A stretch of DNA of 64,000 bases from Gymnothorax reevesii. Its lineage: Eukaryota; Chordata; Actinopteri; Anguilliformes; Muraenidae. The notes beneath the pieces were generated by a model. It worked only from the letters and a program-made list of their open reading frames with translations. It was not told the origin of the DNA and made no database searches. Numbering within the stretch: position 1 is the stretch's first letter; the number at the start of each line of letters is the position of its first letter. A program made the translations under genes and the position numbers. This document shows positions 22,636-34,200 of the stretch, piece after piece. The stretch spans positions 32,747,611-32,811,610 of the forward strand of contig CM056592.1 in NCBI GenBank assembly GCA_029721435.1. The letters are read 5' to 3'.

Positions 22636-23272
22636 ATACGCCTGTCTTAAGACGGGACGTATTATGTCATCACCCCTGTCCGTCCGTCCGTCCGTCTGTC
22701 TGTTGTCTGTTAGCAATTTCTTGTCCGTGGCATAACTCCTGAGCCGCTTGAGCTACATTCGTGATACTTCACATACACATGCACTATCACTAGGCGCTGT
22801 GTCGCGCACCATGATTTTGTTCACCTGGTCAAGGTCAAGGTCACTGGCAAAGGTCAAAGGTCACATGGGGCCCAGATGGGGCTTGTCCGGAGCATAACTT
22901 CTCAACCGCTTGAGATACATCCATGACATTTCATACACACGTGTACAATCACTGAGCGGAGTGTCGCGTACCATGTTTCCAGCCCTCCCTCCAAGGTCAA
23001 GGTCACTGGCAAAGGTCACATAGGGCCCAGATGGGGCTTGTCCGGAGCATAACTTCACAACCGCTTGAGATACATCCATGATATTTCACACACGTGTACC
23101 ATCACTGAGTGGAGTGTCGCGTACCATGTTTACGGCCCTCCCTCCAAGGTCAAGGACAAAAGTCAAAGGTCACATGGGGCTGTTGTCTGTTGGATATTGG
23201 TATCATGTTGTCTGTCCACTTCCTGATCCATGTTCATGATGGGCGTATTATGCACCGTTGCCGGTGCTCTTG
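22636..23272 (+). mobile_element. Helitron-like non-autonomous element, ACGCC family, with internal tandem repeats
   Basis: Begins ATACGCCTGTC; GGGCGTAT, the near-complement of that start, recurs at 23240-23247, followed by a hairpin (GCACCG-TTGC-CGGTGC in outline) and CTTGTTA. The interior has a run of CCGTCCGTCCG and then three tandem units of about 155-163 bases, each beginning near CTTGTCCG-x-x-GCATAACT and ending in AAGGTCAAGG and AAGGTCACAT motifs. No coding capacity. Confidence 0.65.
22719..23178. repeat. Three tandem units of about 155-163 bp
   Basis: CTTGTCCGGAGCATAACTT occurs at about 22882 and 23037 (period 155), with a diverged first unit at about 22719. Each unit carries GAGATACAT or GAGCTACAT, CACTGAG or CACTAGG, GTGTCGCG and an AGGTCA-rich end. 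Confidence 0.85.
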
Positions 23273-23870
23273 TTAAGTGTGCCATTACATGGATCCAGGC
23301 AATTGGCTTTAGAATAGAAAAAGCAAGTAAGCCCTCAAGAGTGAGACTGGTCTGCCCTAGCGCTTGGCATTCCAGGAACACATGCTCAACTGTTTCCCTA
23401 CTGTTGCATTTGGGTAATTGACCTGTTAGATGTTTACCCATTAGATTAAGGTTGTGTTTCAAGCCTGTGTGACGTGTTCTTATTCGGGTAATAACTGCCA
23501 CTTCCCTGCGGTTCCTTCTCCCCAGTCTTCCTGCTGTAACCTGTTTTTGTATTTTATTTATATAGGAAGCGGCCCTTAACTTCTCAGTCCCATTGCTTTT
23601 GTCAAGCTCTGTTACTTTCTGCCGTAATAATGGTTTTGACTTCAACCAGTCCCTATCCACTCGCCCTATCCACTCCCCCTCTGTTTGCGCGTTCCCGCGG
23701 AGGGTCCGCCACATTGAGCGCCATCCCAAACCAATTAGCTCGGAGTGTAAATGGTTTATTAAGCCCTCCGCAGCGAGTCTACACCACAGCTTATAGGTCC
23801 AAGTAACAAACCACCCTCCTTTCAAGTGCAGCTCTTATTTTGTGTCCGGAATAAAGAAACGCTGTATATC
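23273..23870 (-). mobile_element. Non-LTR retrotransposon (LINE) 3' fragment
   Basis: On the minus strand a frame from about 23825 down to 23276 reads through REVAVITRIRTRHTGL, NLNLMGKH and RETVEHVFLECQ. I recognise this as the region following RNase H in fish I/Jockey-group LINEs (histidine/cysteine-containing tail). Catalytic RT domains are absent, so it is a truncated fragment. It abuts the Helitron-like element at 23272, which probably inserted into or beside it. Confidence 0.75.
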
Positions 23871-24284
23871 TACAAATGTCAGTTCCTCGCGGCTCTTTCC
23901 GAAAGATAAGTAACGCATCACCTAACCTCAAACAGACGTTTGATTGACTATTTCATGCACACATCGCGGAACTAAAGGTTACATTGTATTTTCAAAATGA
24001 ACGTGCAGATGTGCACCCGAGAAAACATAAGTGAGTAGTTTTATTTATTGAATCAATGATTGCTCATTTCCTCAATGTCATTTCATGCGTAAATGCCGTC
24101 ATCTTTGTCAATGCTGTGTATTTTAATATTTTTAATATTAATTTTATTGAATTACATTATCCTCTCTAAAATATTTTGTGTAAAAAGTGTATCTCTGGGG
24201 AATTAGACCGTCGTATACAACGCAACGCACCTATCCGGCAGGCATGGTGATGATTACCTCCGCTCCCAGTTATAGCAAAGAGTC

Positions 24285-24690
24285 ATTGAAACAATGTTAA
24301 ATCAACATTGTTTTGTCAACGTTAAGACATTGAAACAACGTTGGACGTGCACCCTCAATTAACATTGAATCAATGTTGATTTTCTAATTAAAGATCAATG
24401 GTATTTCAATGTTACTTAATCAAAAAGAACATTGAAACAATGTTGAGATTTCAACCTAACCATAGATCACTGTGCTTTCAATGACTTTTCAACATTAGGA
24501 TCATCACCCTGTCAACCAGCAATCGATGCTCAATCAATTACAATCATAACTTTAAATCAATATTGTTTCAATGTTGCTGTATCAACGTCGAGTTTCCATC
24601 ATTGTTGTAACAGTGATTCAACATTGATTTCGCATTGATATTTCAATGTCAACCATTCTGATTATTCAGATAGAAAATCAACATTGTTTC
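24285..24690. repeat. Palindromic AACATTG / CAATGTT minisatellite
   Basis: Over about 400 bases the motif AACATTG and its complement CAATGTT recur many times in both orientations with irregular 15-40 base spacing, for example ATTGAAACAATGTT and CAACATTGTTTT. It ends about 400 bases before the map2k4 start codon. A degenerate tandem array, not coding. Confidence 0.85.
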
Positions 24691-24899
24691 TATGTAGTCA
24701 TGCCATCTGGATTAAGGGCAAGGGCATCCCAAATTTTATGCATGTTCTAACGGCCCTTTATGAAGCTCCCTTCATAGCATAACGGAGTGCCACGGTGATG
24801 AAGTTCTAGTGGATCGGGACCGGTTTGGAATTGGGCCAAAGACTCCAACTCAACAACTTCCTCGAAAGAATTTGAGTTTGAGGGGACATAAAATTGTGC

Positions 24900-25095
24900 T
24901 TTTGCGTGTAAAATGAATGAATGGATCCTGTTCCTTATTTTCTAACATGTCATTATTATTATTTGGGCTCATTCGTAATAATGCCAGAATCACACAAATC
25001 CCGTAGTTACCTCACTAAGGAGGTGCTCAGGCGGGGCCGAGTCCCTCCCCTGCACTGCAGCCGAGCGCCGCTGCCGGCGGAGGTGAAACACAACA
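24900..25095 (+). promoter_or_regulatory. map2k4: map2k4 proximal promoter and 5' UTR region
   Basis: The 75 bases before the start codon become GC- and CpG-rich (GGCGGGGCCGAGTCCC, GAGCGCCGCTGCCGGCGGAG), as in a CpG-island promoter. No TATA box is evident close to the ATG. The transcription start cannot be placed from sequence. Confidence 0.5.
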
Positions 25096-25231
25096 ATGGC
25101 GACTCCCAGTCCCAGCAGCGACTCCTCAGCCTCCTCCAGCAGCAGCAGTAGCAGTAGCGCGGAGTCCGCAGTGACATCGCACCATCACCCGCCCCAGTCT
25201 CAGCACGTAACGGCCGTGAGCAGCATGCAGG
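25096..25231 (+). CDS. map2k4: map2k4 exon 1
   Basis: Encodes 45 residues plus one base, ending VSSMQ then G split across the intron (CAG G|GTAAGA). The N-terminus has a near-continuous serine run (residues 10-21, broken by one alanine) written with mixed TCC/AGC/AGT codons, and a HHH plus QSQH segment; the human counterpart is glycine-rich instead. Confidence 0.93.
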
Positions 25232-28200
25232 GTAAGAAAAATAAGCGCAAAATGCGGATCTGCAGACGCGCTCCCCTCTCCATTTACGCAGCATTAGCCA
25301 GCTAGTTACTGAAGAACACTTCTGGTAAAGGGAACACTGTTGCTCCGTAGCGATGCAGTTAGCATTTCTTCATTGGTAAATGCCTGATTAGGCCAATGCT
25401 CTATGTTCATATTTTTAACATCAGTAATCTCCGTCTTTATATAAAGAAGTACAGGATCGTGATATAGTTTTTTATCGTGCACGGAATATTTGTGGGTTTT
25501 TTTTTTTTTGGCGAGTTTCCCCTGACATGTCTTAGCACCCAGTCCCAGCTCGGTTGCTAGCAGCCGCTGCTGTCAGCCGCACACGGGCTGATGAGGATCG
25601 CATTGATGCATCAGGTAGTGCAGCTGTAGCTAGCGGCTGATGCTACTTTGTCATGCATTGCTCAGGTTTTTTTTTTTTTTTTAATTATTATTATTATTAC
25701 CTCTACCCGAAGACGCGGTGAACGAGAACGACCGACGATGCCATAGCATGTGCTAATTACACGTGTGTCGATGACACTAATTAATTAACGTCGGCTGCCT
25801 TGCTGGTCAGTGCAGGTCCATCAGCGTTAGTTAGGGGTTCGCCTGAGCGAGTTGGCCTGTCCCCTTTCCAACCGAATACACTTATTTGCTGGATGTTTGA
25901 AGAGGATAACTGATTTAACGCTGGTTGAATCTACCATTACCGTTGACACGTTACACCGGACCGCAAAGCCGTGGTCATTCCTGTCCTCAGCTGAACACTG
26001 AAGGGGGTCCATTGGCTTCGCTGACGTCACATTTTGCTTATTAAACGTTTATATCGTGGAAGTCATTGACGTTCGATGGTTGACAAGTACAACGCACTTG
26101 AAACCGGTATTTGAAGTAAATATAATGGTCAGCTTGATCGTTTTTTTTTTTTTTTACAAAGAACTATGTCCATCATAGTCAAATCATATCATAGTCACCT
26201 ACATTTAATTAGCTGACTTTCCGCAGACCTTCTTTGGAAAGCCGCCTTGACTCGGATGTTCCCGACTGTTGCACCTCTAAGCCATTGAATGTGTTTTTAA
26301 ACCCGCTGAAACCAACACTTGCTGTACTCCTGAGAATGAATCCGCTTCTCTTAATCATTTTTGTCGGAATAAAAAAATACCTGGGCACAAATAGGATATA
26401 GAACATGCCATTTTCTTTGAATACATCGACAGCTTAAAGTATTTTGATGAATGCTAATGCAATAAAATTAATACATTTTGTTGAATTTTTCAAAAATTAA
26501 TTGGTTTCATTTAAACTTGACTGTCTGTAATTGTTGATGATAAATACTCGCAGTAATAGTCAGAGAGGGGTTTGGCTGGCATACAAAGTGGTGGTAGTAA
26601 TTTCCCGCTATAGTTTATATTGTGGTAAGATGGCTAAAACATTGATCCCCCCCTACTTGACTTGTTTCTTGCCATTTCTATTTTTAGTTGTTCCGTGGGT
26701 TTTATACAACAACGTGTGCTTCATCTGATTTCATGTCATATTATATTGTGTTCAGTAGTAATTTCATCTTAAATAACCTGATTTTGTAGAGAAAAGACAG
26801 GCTATTTCAGGACTACTGAAGGCACTGTCATATTGCTTATGAATTAATATCCTCCGGAGACGTGGCAATTCATTTTAGTCCCCTGTAAGGGATATGAGTC
26901 TCTTATTGTCAAGAACCATAAATCTGCTTTACTGAAGTCTGTTTTTTTGTATAGGACTCCCTGGGCTTTTTAGAGTTATCACATTTGTTGGGGTGTAACC
27001 ATGACAACACATTACCCTGTTTCTTCAAAATATCAGCCATCCCAACCAGCATGTTTTTTGGGCATAAGCGAGGTAAGTGATAAAAATTATGCAGATATGG
27101 TTTTTGTTGACCTATCCTAATTGTCAGCTTAGGATTAAAAAAAATAAAAAGTTTACAGTCCAGTTTATTGAGCTGGTGTTCATTGGCAAGTAGTGATTGT
27201 AGTACTCTGATTATGACCTTGAATGCCAGTGTCCTTTGTGGTGGACTGCGGGTCTTGTTCACTCTCTTTTTGCTTGTGTGTATAATGCCTTACGAGACAG
27301 GACACCGACCGGTGCGGAGAGAATTTTGCTGAAGCTGTTTGTGGGTAGATTTTTCAGATGGTGAGGGAAAGGTTGCAGTTAGAGATGGTGGGCGTTGGAT
27401 TTGAGCCAGAATAAAATGACAACTCCCATGCCCCATGTTGGGTCAGGTTTAAGGTGTATTATGGGAATGTGACATGAATTCATTTAGTGCGGGCCGTCAT
27501 TTAAGGATGCTACTTACGTTTAAGTAATTCAGTTGTAGAGTTTCAACCTGCCGAATTCATATTTTCAACTTTGCTGTGCACTTGCTTTGCTCAGCAAGTC
27601 TTTAATAATTGGTCATTTACAGTCAGATTTTTGACATGGTTCTGATTTCCTGTCAATACAGAAGAGTTGGCTGAAAAGGGAGTGATCAGTTTTCTCTTAT
27701 TTTTTCTCTTTATCCGAGATTCATCCCCACTGCAGAGGAGAGTGCTTTACCGGATGAAACCTCCGTGAGCAGCAAGGACTGGAGGCCGTGGAATAATTTC
27801 GGGGCAAAACGTTGATGTTAAAGTACCGAGGAAATGTCTGCACTCACAAACCAACGGGAGCTGCTCGTCACTGGAGCGAGCCTCCGCACCAGTCCAGAGG
27901 AGATAAAAATGCTTTTTGGAGTTTCCTTGTACATCTCATGTCTTTGATCCCCAAGAGCTGCAGTGCATCGGGCAGCCAAGACCTTGTTTCCCCTTGTTGC
28001 GGACTCCATAGCTGGAGATGGATTCTTCAAGATCATAAATTCCCTCAAGGTCACAAGTGGTCTTGTTTTCTTTGATAAGGATAAGAAGAATGATTTCCTT
28101 TGGAAAGTAAAGGCTTTACTGACCAGGGTACAACAAGGCTGCCATTTTCTGCTAAGACCAGGGAAGTCGTCCATAATGGTGAACAAATGGTATCCTTAAT

Positions 28201-31200
28201 GAACTGTTGTTTTGGTTAGTCTGATTGAACCTGGTACACCAGATATCAATGGATTAAAAGACTTTCTCCTTGCCCGTACAAATGGCTCGAAGTGGCGAAG
28301 CAGAGAGGTGTCGGGTCTGCTGTTGTTGCTGAATATAACAGTACCATGGGAGGAGTGGACTCGTGCGGTCGTTTGATCGCCTACCACCAGATTTCAAACC
28401 AAACAAGGAAATGGACAGTCCGCATGCTCCTCCATTTTGTTGATATGTCAGTGACAACCCGCTGCAGTCAATACAGGGTGAACAATCCGACTTCTTTTAG
28501 ACAGAGAAAGGACACACTTCAGTATCTTGATCTCAAACTGCTATTGGCTGAGGCACTGACTATCTTTGTGCAGTCTGGTGAAAATTTACGAGGTGATGAG
28601 CTGTGATGATGAAGAATATTTTCCCTCAAGACAGAGAAGACGTGTCCTGGCACTACCTGCTGACAGTGTGAGAACGTGTCGATCAGTGCTTTTGCCAAAG
28701 AAGGTGGATGCAACTGATTCATCAATCTGCAAGGACCAGGATGCAGTGGGAAACCTTTGTGAAACGTGTCAAAGGCAACATGTTCCTGCGTGTGTCCAGG
28801 AAAGAGACTCTTCTGTTGTTTCACTCACGATTATTCAGCTGCTTCAAATCGTGCTGCAGGTTCGGCACAGAACAGAAATTATGTTAGAAAACTTGGCTCA
28901 AAAAATGAGTTTTAACTGCATTTGCTCCGATATACTCACTACATGTGCACTGTCTGAGGCATGATGTTTCCTACAAAACAAATAAATTATATTTTTGAAA
29001 ATGCTCAAAATTTCAAAGTCTTTTTCATCTGAAAAACTTACGGAAATACTCATACAACGACGGTTTTATCCTACTCTCTGGAGGGCTTTTAGGTCGGCAC
29101 ATCTGCATCAGATGAGTAGTTTTTTCGCTTGTCTGTTGACATAAGGAAATGTTCAGTCTTGCTATTACTTTATTGCTCAAACTGTCATCTTGGATTATCA
29201 GAACCTCTATGCAACCGTTTTCGGCTACAGGTTAGGTGTGATGTTCGACACCAGGTGATTTGTATTGGCCACTTCAAGAGTGTGGATTAATGTAGCTGTG
29301 TGCTGTGAGCCGTTGGGTGTTTCATGGCGTCACTAGTCAAGGATTCCTCTGCTAGAACAGAACATGGAATAAATTTGTTGAGCAGTGCTGTTTGCTCTTG
29401 TGTGTACAACCCCCACATTGAATATCGTGGGAAGCTTAAGGCTCAGATCTGATACAGCAAACTACCTTAATTCCTATATGTGAATAATTGTATATTTTGA
29501 TAGGCCGCAATAAGTGATTTCAAGTGCTGGTGGCATTTATGTTTGCGGACCCGAAGCCCATCAGCTTTTGCTCACTTCATGGTTTAACGATTAGGATATG
29601 CTGAATTGTATCGTAAATATTGTTCCTTTTAAGTGTTGCATGTAATGTCATGTTTGATGTTTGAAACTGCCAGTTTTCTTGTGGAAGGCAAGGTATTTGG
29701 TGATTGGAATCCAAGTTTTTTTTTGCAGTTTGTGTCATAAGCCTGGGCAAAGACATTTATATCTTGATTTGGAAGTGTGCTGGCAATTGTTGACAAGTAC
29801 TAAAATAAGCTTGGTGCTAATTCTCAGCTTCTGTCGCAGGCAATTTCACGCATTTTGGTGCAGTTTGGGAAAGAAGGCCTGGCAATTATTTCTGATTTAT
29901 CTGATTAATTTGTTCTTTTTTCCTTGGGGCAAGTGTAGGCGTTTTATTTGCAAGGAATTTGATGTCCTTGCTACTTATATTTTTCAGGATCTTGTCTGAA
30001 ATTGTGCCGGTTAAAATCAAGGAAGTGATTATCAGGCTGAAAAATATGCAGTTTGATTTGCAGCACGAGTCTAAAGGTGAAAGATGCTTTGCCAAATGCT
30101 TCACAAAAACAAATGAACAAACAAACAAAAAAAAACCTTGTCATGGGTAAAATCTGTTTTGTTTTACCCTGTAATTATTTTTTTTTTCTTTACTTGGTCT
30201 GCAATAGTGGTTTACGTCCTACATGATTCCTTTGAAATAATTGGTGAATCACTCTTTTTATTTATTTATTTATTTATTCATTTATTTATTTACATTAAAT
30301 ACTTTATACACTACGGGTCAGAAGTTTTAGGACACCCTAATTATCTTCGCCAGCGACTTCGCTGACGAAGGTAATGTTTTGATCCCCGTGTATTTATTTG
30401 TTTGTGTGTCTGTCTGTCTGTCTGTGTGTATGTGTATCGAATAACTCAAAAAGTACCAAACGGAATTGCATAAAATTTGGTGGGTTCATTTGGCATGACC
30501 TGAGGATCAATCGATTAGATTTTGGGTGTGATCGGGTCAAAGGTCAAGGTCAAGGCCACGAAAAGGTCAAAACCGACTTTCGGCCATATCTCGGTCAATT
30601 TTTATCCGATCGGCATGAAACCAACGCCAAAATGTGCAGAATTATATACCCGATCCTGTGATGTGAAACACGGTACAATGGGGTCAATACCCTTCTTAGC
30701 GGTTGGGGGTCAAAGGTCAGGGGGGTCATTACCTTTCGAACTTAAAGGCGTATTGATGTAAAAAAAAAAATATATCGTACTCTTCTCATTCATCGATCAT
30801 TTAAAAAAATAAAAATTGGTCCTCAGAGTTATGTGGCGAGGGATTCAGTGGCGTTGGCGAAGGTATGCGCTCTACCGAGTGCCCGTTCTAGTTTTTTTAG
30901 TTTTTTAATGGAAAATTATGCAGTTTAGTGTCTCATTGTACTCTGAAATGAAAGCGTAGACATGATAGAACAAAATACACTGCCCGGCCAAAAAAAAAGT
31001 CGCAGACTCAAATATTTAGTTGGAACCCCTGTAGCTTTGATTACAGTGCATATTCGTGTTGTCATTGTTTTGACAACAATATGCAATGCCAGAACATTTA
31101 TTTTCGATCTGAAATGCCATCATTTTTGGCCGAGATCTTATCCTCTCGACATAATGGTTGAACCACTCGGTAGTCTTTCTTGAGCACATCCCAGTAACTT

Positions 31201-34200
31201 TTAATGCGTTTAAGGTCAGGAATTTGTGGTGGCAAATTTGTTTGTGAAAATGATTCCTCATGCTTATTTTTGTCTTTCATGGTTTTCTTTACTAAATACA
31301 GGCCAATAACTTGCCCGTTCTGAAATTATGTGACATCTTTTCCTCCATCATAGGATGTGTCTTCCGACATGATTTTTTAAGAAATAACTAGCGACATGCC
31401 TCATCATTCAGAGTTAAAATGATTATTGCCAGCTGAAACATATTAATAACCACAATAATTATCCAATTATAGAATTTTTTCAATAATTTCCAAACGGTGC
31501 GTTTTTTTTGGCCAGGCAGTGTAAGTCAAAATTAAAAAAAGAAATCATAGAATCAATTTATGAACCAAAATGTATTTTAAACTTTTGACTCAAAGTAGCC
31601 ACCTTTTGTAGATATAACGGCTGAACACACTGGTGGAATTATTTCTACACTAGAAATCAAATATTCTTCAGAAAGTTCTTCCCAACTCTGTTACAGAAGT
31701 TCCCATAAATGTGTGGCACCTGTAGGTTGCTTTGCTTTCACTCTTCTGTCCAGTTCGATGGGGTTTAAGTCTGGAGACTGTGCTGCCCACTCCATGTTTT
31801 CAACCTCACCATCGTGATCTTTTCTCCCTAAAGTAGATCTGGAAGAGCTTGAACTTATGATTTGAGTCATTATCTTGGTGTAGGATGAACCCCTGACCAA
31901 CTCGGCGCAGACCAGAGGGCACTGCATGGCACTGCAGAATTCTATGGTTGCCGTTTTTGTTCAGGGCGCCTTTCACTCTATTAGTCACTAACCCTGGATC
32001 AAGTAAAACAGCCCTGGACCGTCACGCTTCCTCCTCAATGTTTGGCAGTTAATGTCACACACTGGGGAACCATCCTTTCACCAACAAGACGGCATACAAA
32101 AAATGTGGGGTAACCTTACCTTTTGTTTAAAACTTCTGGCAGTTCACCTCTTACCTTTGTACCATTTCAAGCTATTTGCTGGACTGTAACTGCATAATTT
32201 TCAATAAAAAACTGGAAAAATTGGGGTGTCCTAAAACTTCTGAATGGCAGTGTAGGTAAATACAACAAACCGTACCAAAAAGTAAAAAAAAATTTTTACT
32301 TAAGTGTCATTAAGTCTCAATTTTTACCTGATTCGTTAACATTTTGCTTTCCAAATGGTCCTTAAGGACAGAAATGAGGCTCGGGGGAGGAAAATGCTGC
32401 AAGTTGCTTCTTGTCGTCTGCAGTGTTGTAAGTTTGGTTTGAGCCCAACCGGTTAAACTGTGCTGCTGCTGCGAACCCTTGCGAAGGCGTACAGTCATCC
32501 TGGAGTGACAAGTTTGTTTGTCCTGTACTTTAAAGCATTTTGCTGTACGCGTACCTTACATCTGATTGAGCAAAACACTATTTAGGATTTCTTGTGGCAA
32601 ACCTTGTTGAAAAAATAATAAGAAAGAGTTTCCTTTTTGGAAGTAATCAATGAAGTTGGATGTTTGTTTTGTGATGAGTGTGAATAGTTTTGTAAGCTGC
32701 AGTTTTTCATGTCTGGAAATTGACCCTTTTGCCTTCGCTAATCTCTCACCCCACTGACCCTGCATTCCGGTTGAAGGTATTTGCTTCACGTTGGATTGGA
32801 GCTGAAAATGTTTGAAATCTTTTGAATGAAGAAATTGTAAGTGTGTCATCATGAGAGGGTGTGTATGCAAATCTGAACTAAGCCAGGTTTGTCTCACTGT
32901 TTCCACCTAGTGTTCAAGGTGTCAGTCAACCATATATGCGGCGGTTTTTGGCATGAAAGTTTCTTTTCCATCCAAGAGGGCTAAACTTTAACGAGGTGCT
33001 CATTTATTTATTTATTTATTTATTGGCAGTTGCTACGGGTACGGCAGTATTTCAATGCATTTCAATGCGGAGTAACGTAGTGGAGAGATACGGCAGCCCC
33101 ATTTCAAGCCCTGCCGTAACCTAACCCTAACCCCAACTACTAACCCATCCCCTAACCTCAATCTCGAATCCTTATCCTAATCCCTTGAAATCAACTGCTG
33201 TACCAGTAAAAACTGCCGTGGCTCAACAGGTAGACACTGTGTTTATTTTTTAGTATCTGTTATGTGCATTTCTAGTTGAGAGGGAATACTTGCCCTCCTA
33301 GGCTACATTTGTGAGAAATGGGAATGTATGTAGCCTATTGGGAAATAAAATGTCTTTATTTGTTCTGTTCTTACTGTCCATAAAGAGCAATTGTGATTCT
33401 TTCCTTGAAGTGAAGAAAGATGCACAGGTTGTGCTCGATGTCATCGGGTTTGTTTTTAAATTCTTCAGTATTTTCCTTACGGTTAATTGATGATGCGAGG
33501 TCCCCGCACTTAAATCAATTCAGAGTGTACTACAACGTAATCTACCAAAGTTTTTAATTTGATCATTCAAAAAATTCAGTTTGCACAGCAGGAATACTGA
33601 AGTATTGTTAAGAGTTGATCAGCGATAGATGATGGATTCATGTTTATATGGGAGAAATTTCATTTCAGTGATAACTGGTCACATTCAATTATTCATGACT
33701 CTCTACAGGTTATCAAATCTGGAGCTGCAACGAAATCAACACTAATCCCTGTGGAGATGATGCGCCACGTTCATTTCATTCAAATTGTTCGGCTAATTTT
33801 ATCGCTTCCCGTGAAGTCCTGATGCCACTTGGCAACTTTAATCTGCTCTCTTAAAACAATTAAAGCAGCTTTTTTTTGTTGAAATTTTAATTATTGAACT
33901 GGTGTCAGAGCTAAAAAAAAAAAAATGAGACGAAAACATGTTTCCGGTGTTGTGGCTGTTTCAGTAAGAATGTATGTGCACATTAAATCCTCCCTGCCTA
34001 ATGTACATGCAAGAGGGCTTCTTAAAATTGAATCTCTGGTTAACCTGCAGTGTAGTGGAATAGCCTGAATTTACACTTGCAACCATTTTGCAAGCCTTTA
34101 TTCCCCCTCTGGATTATTCTTGTTGTCAACATCTAAAGAAGCCTGTGCAGAAGGACGAGAAGTTTCATTTTTATTGTTTTCTCTCCACCTCAGGGTTTCA

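Larger units (their letters stand above)
30307..32254 (-). mobile_element. Tc1-like transposon interrupted by two later insertions
   Basis: The left end is TACACTACGGGTCAGAAG followed by TTTTAGGACACCC; the right end is its inverted counterpart, GGGGTGTCCTAAAACTTCTG then AATGGCAGTGTA, each with the flanking TA. Between about 31690 and 32000 the minus strand retains transposase pieces: [17 protein letters not shown] and [14 protein letters not shown] (catalytic DDE region with the second and third acidic positions), then [11 protein letters not shown]. The frame is shifted between pieces. The element contains a Helitron-like insertion (30344-30891) and a second Tc1-family element (30976-31523). 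Confidence 0.88.

Noticed and set aside
22719..23178. CRISPR-like regular repeats
   Set aside because: The units are 155-163 bases long, contiguous and without unique spacers; they are tandem repeats within a eukaryotic mobile element.
27790..28965. Domesticated piggyBac-derived gene
   Set aside because: The transposase blocks lie in different frames with missing sequence and a frameshifted C-terminal finger, so no intact protein is encoded.
33100..33185. Telomere-like CCTAACCCTAACCCC tract
   Set aside because: Only two clean CCCTAA units occur, and the surrounding segment is a palindromic dispersed repeat (TACGGCAG and CTGCCGTA arms), so an interstitial telomere is not supported.
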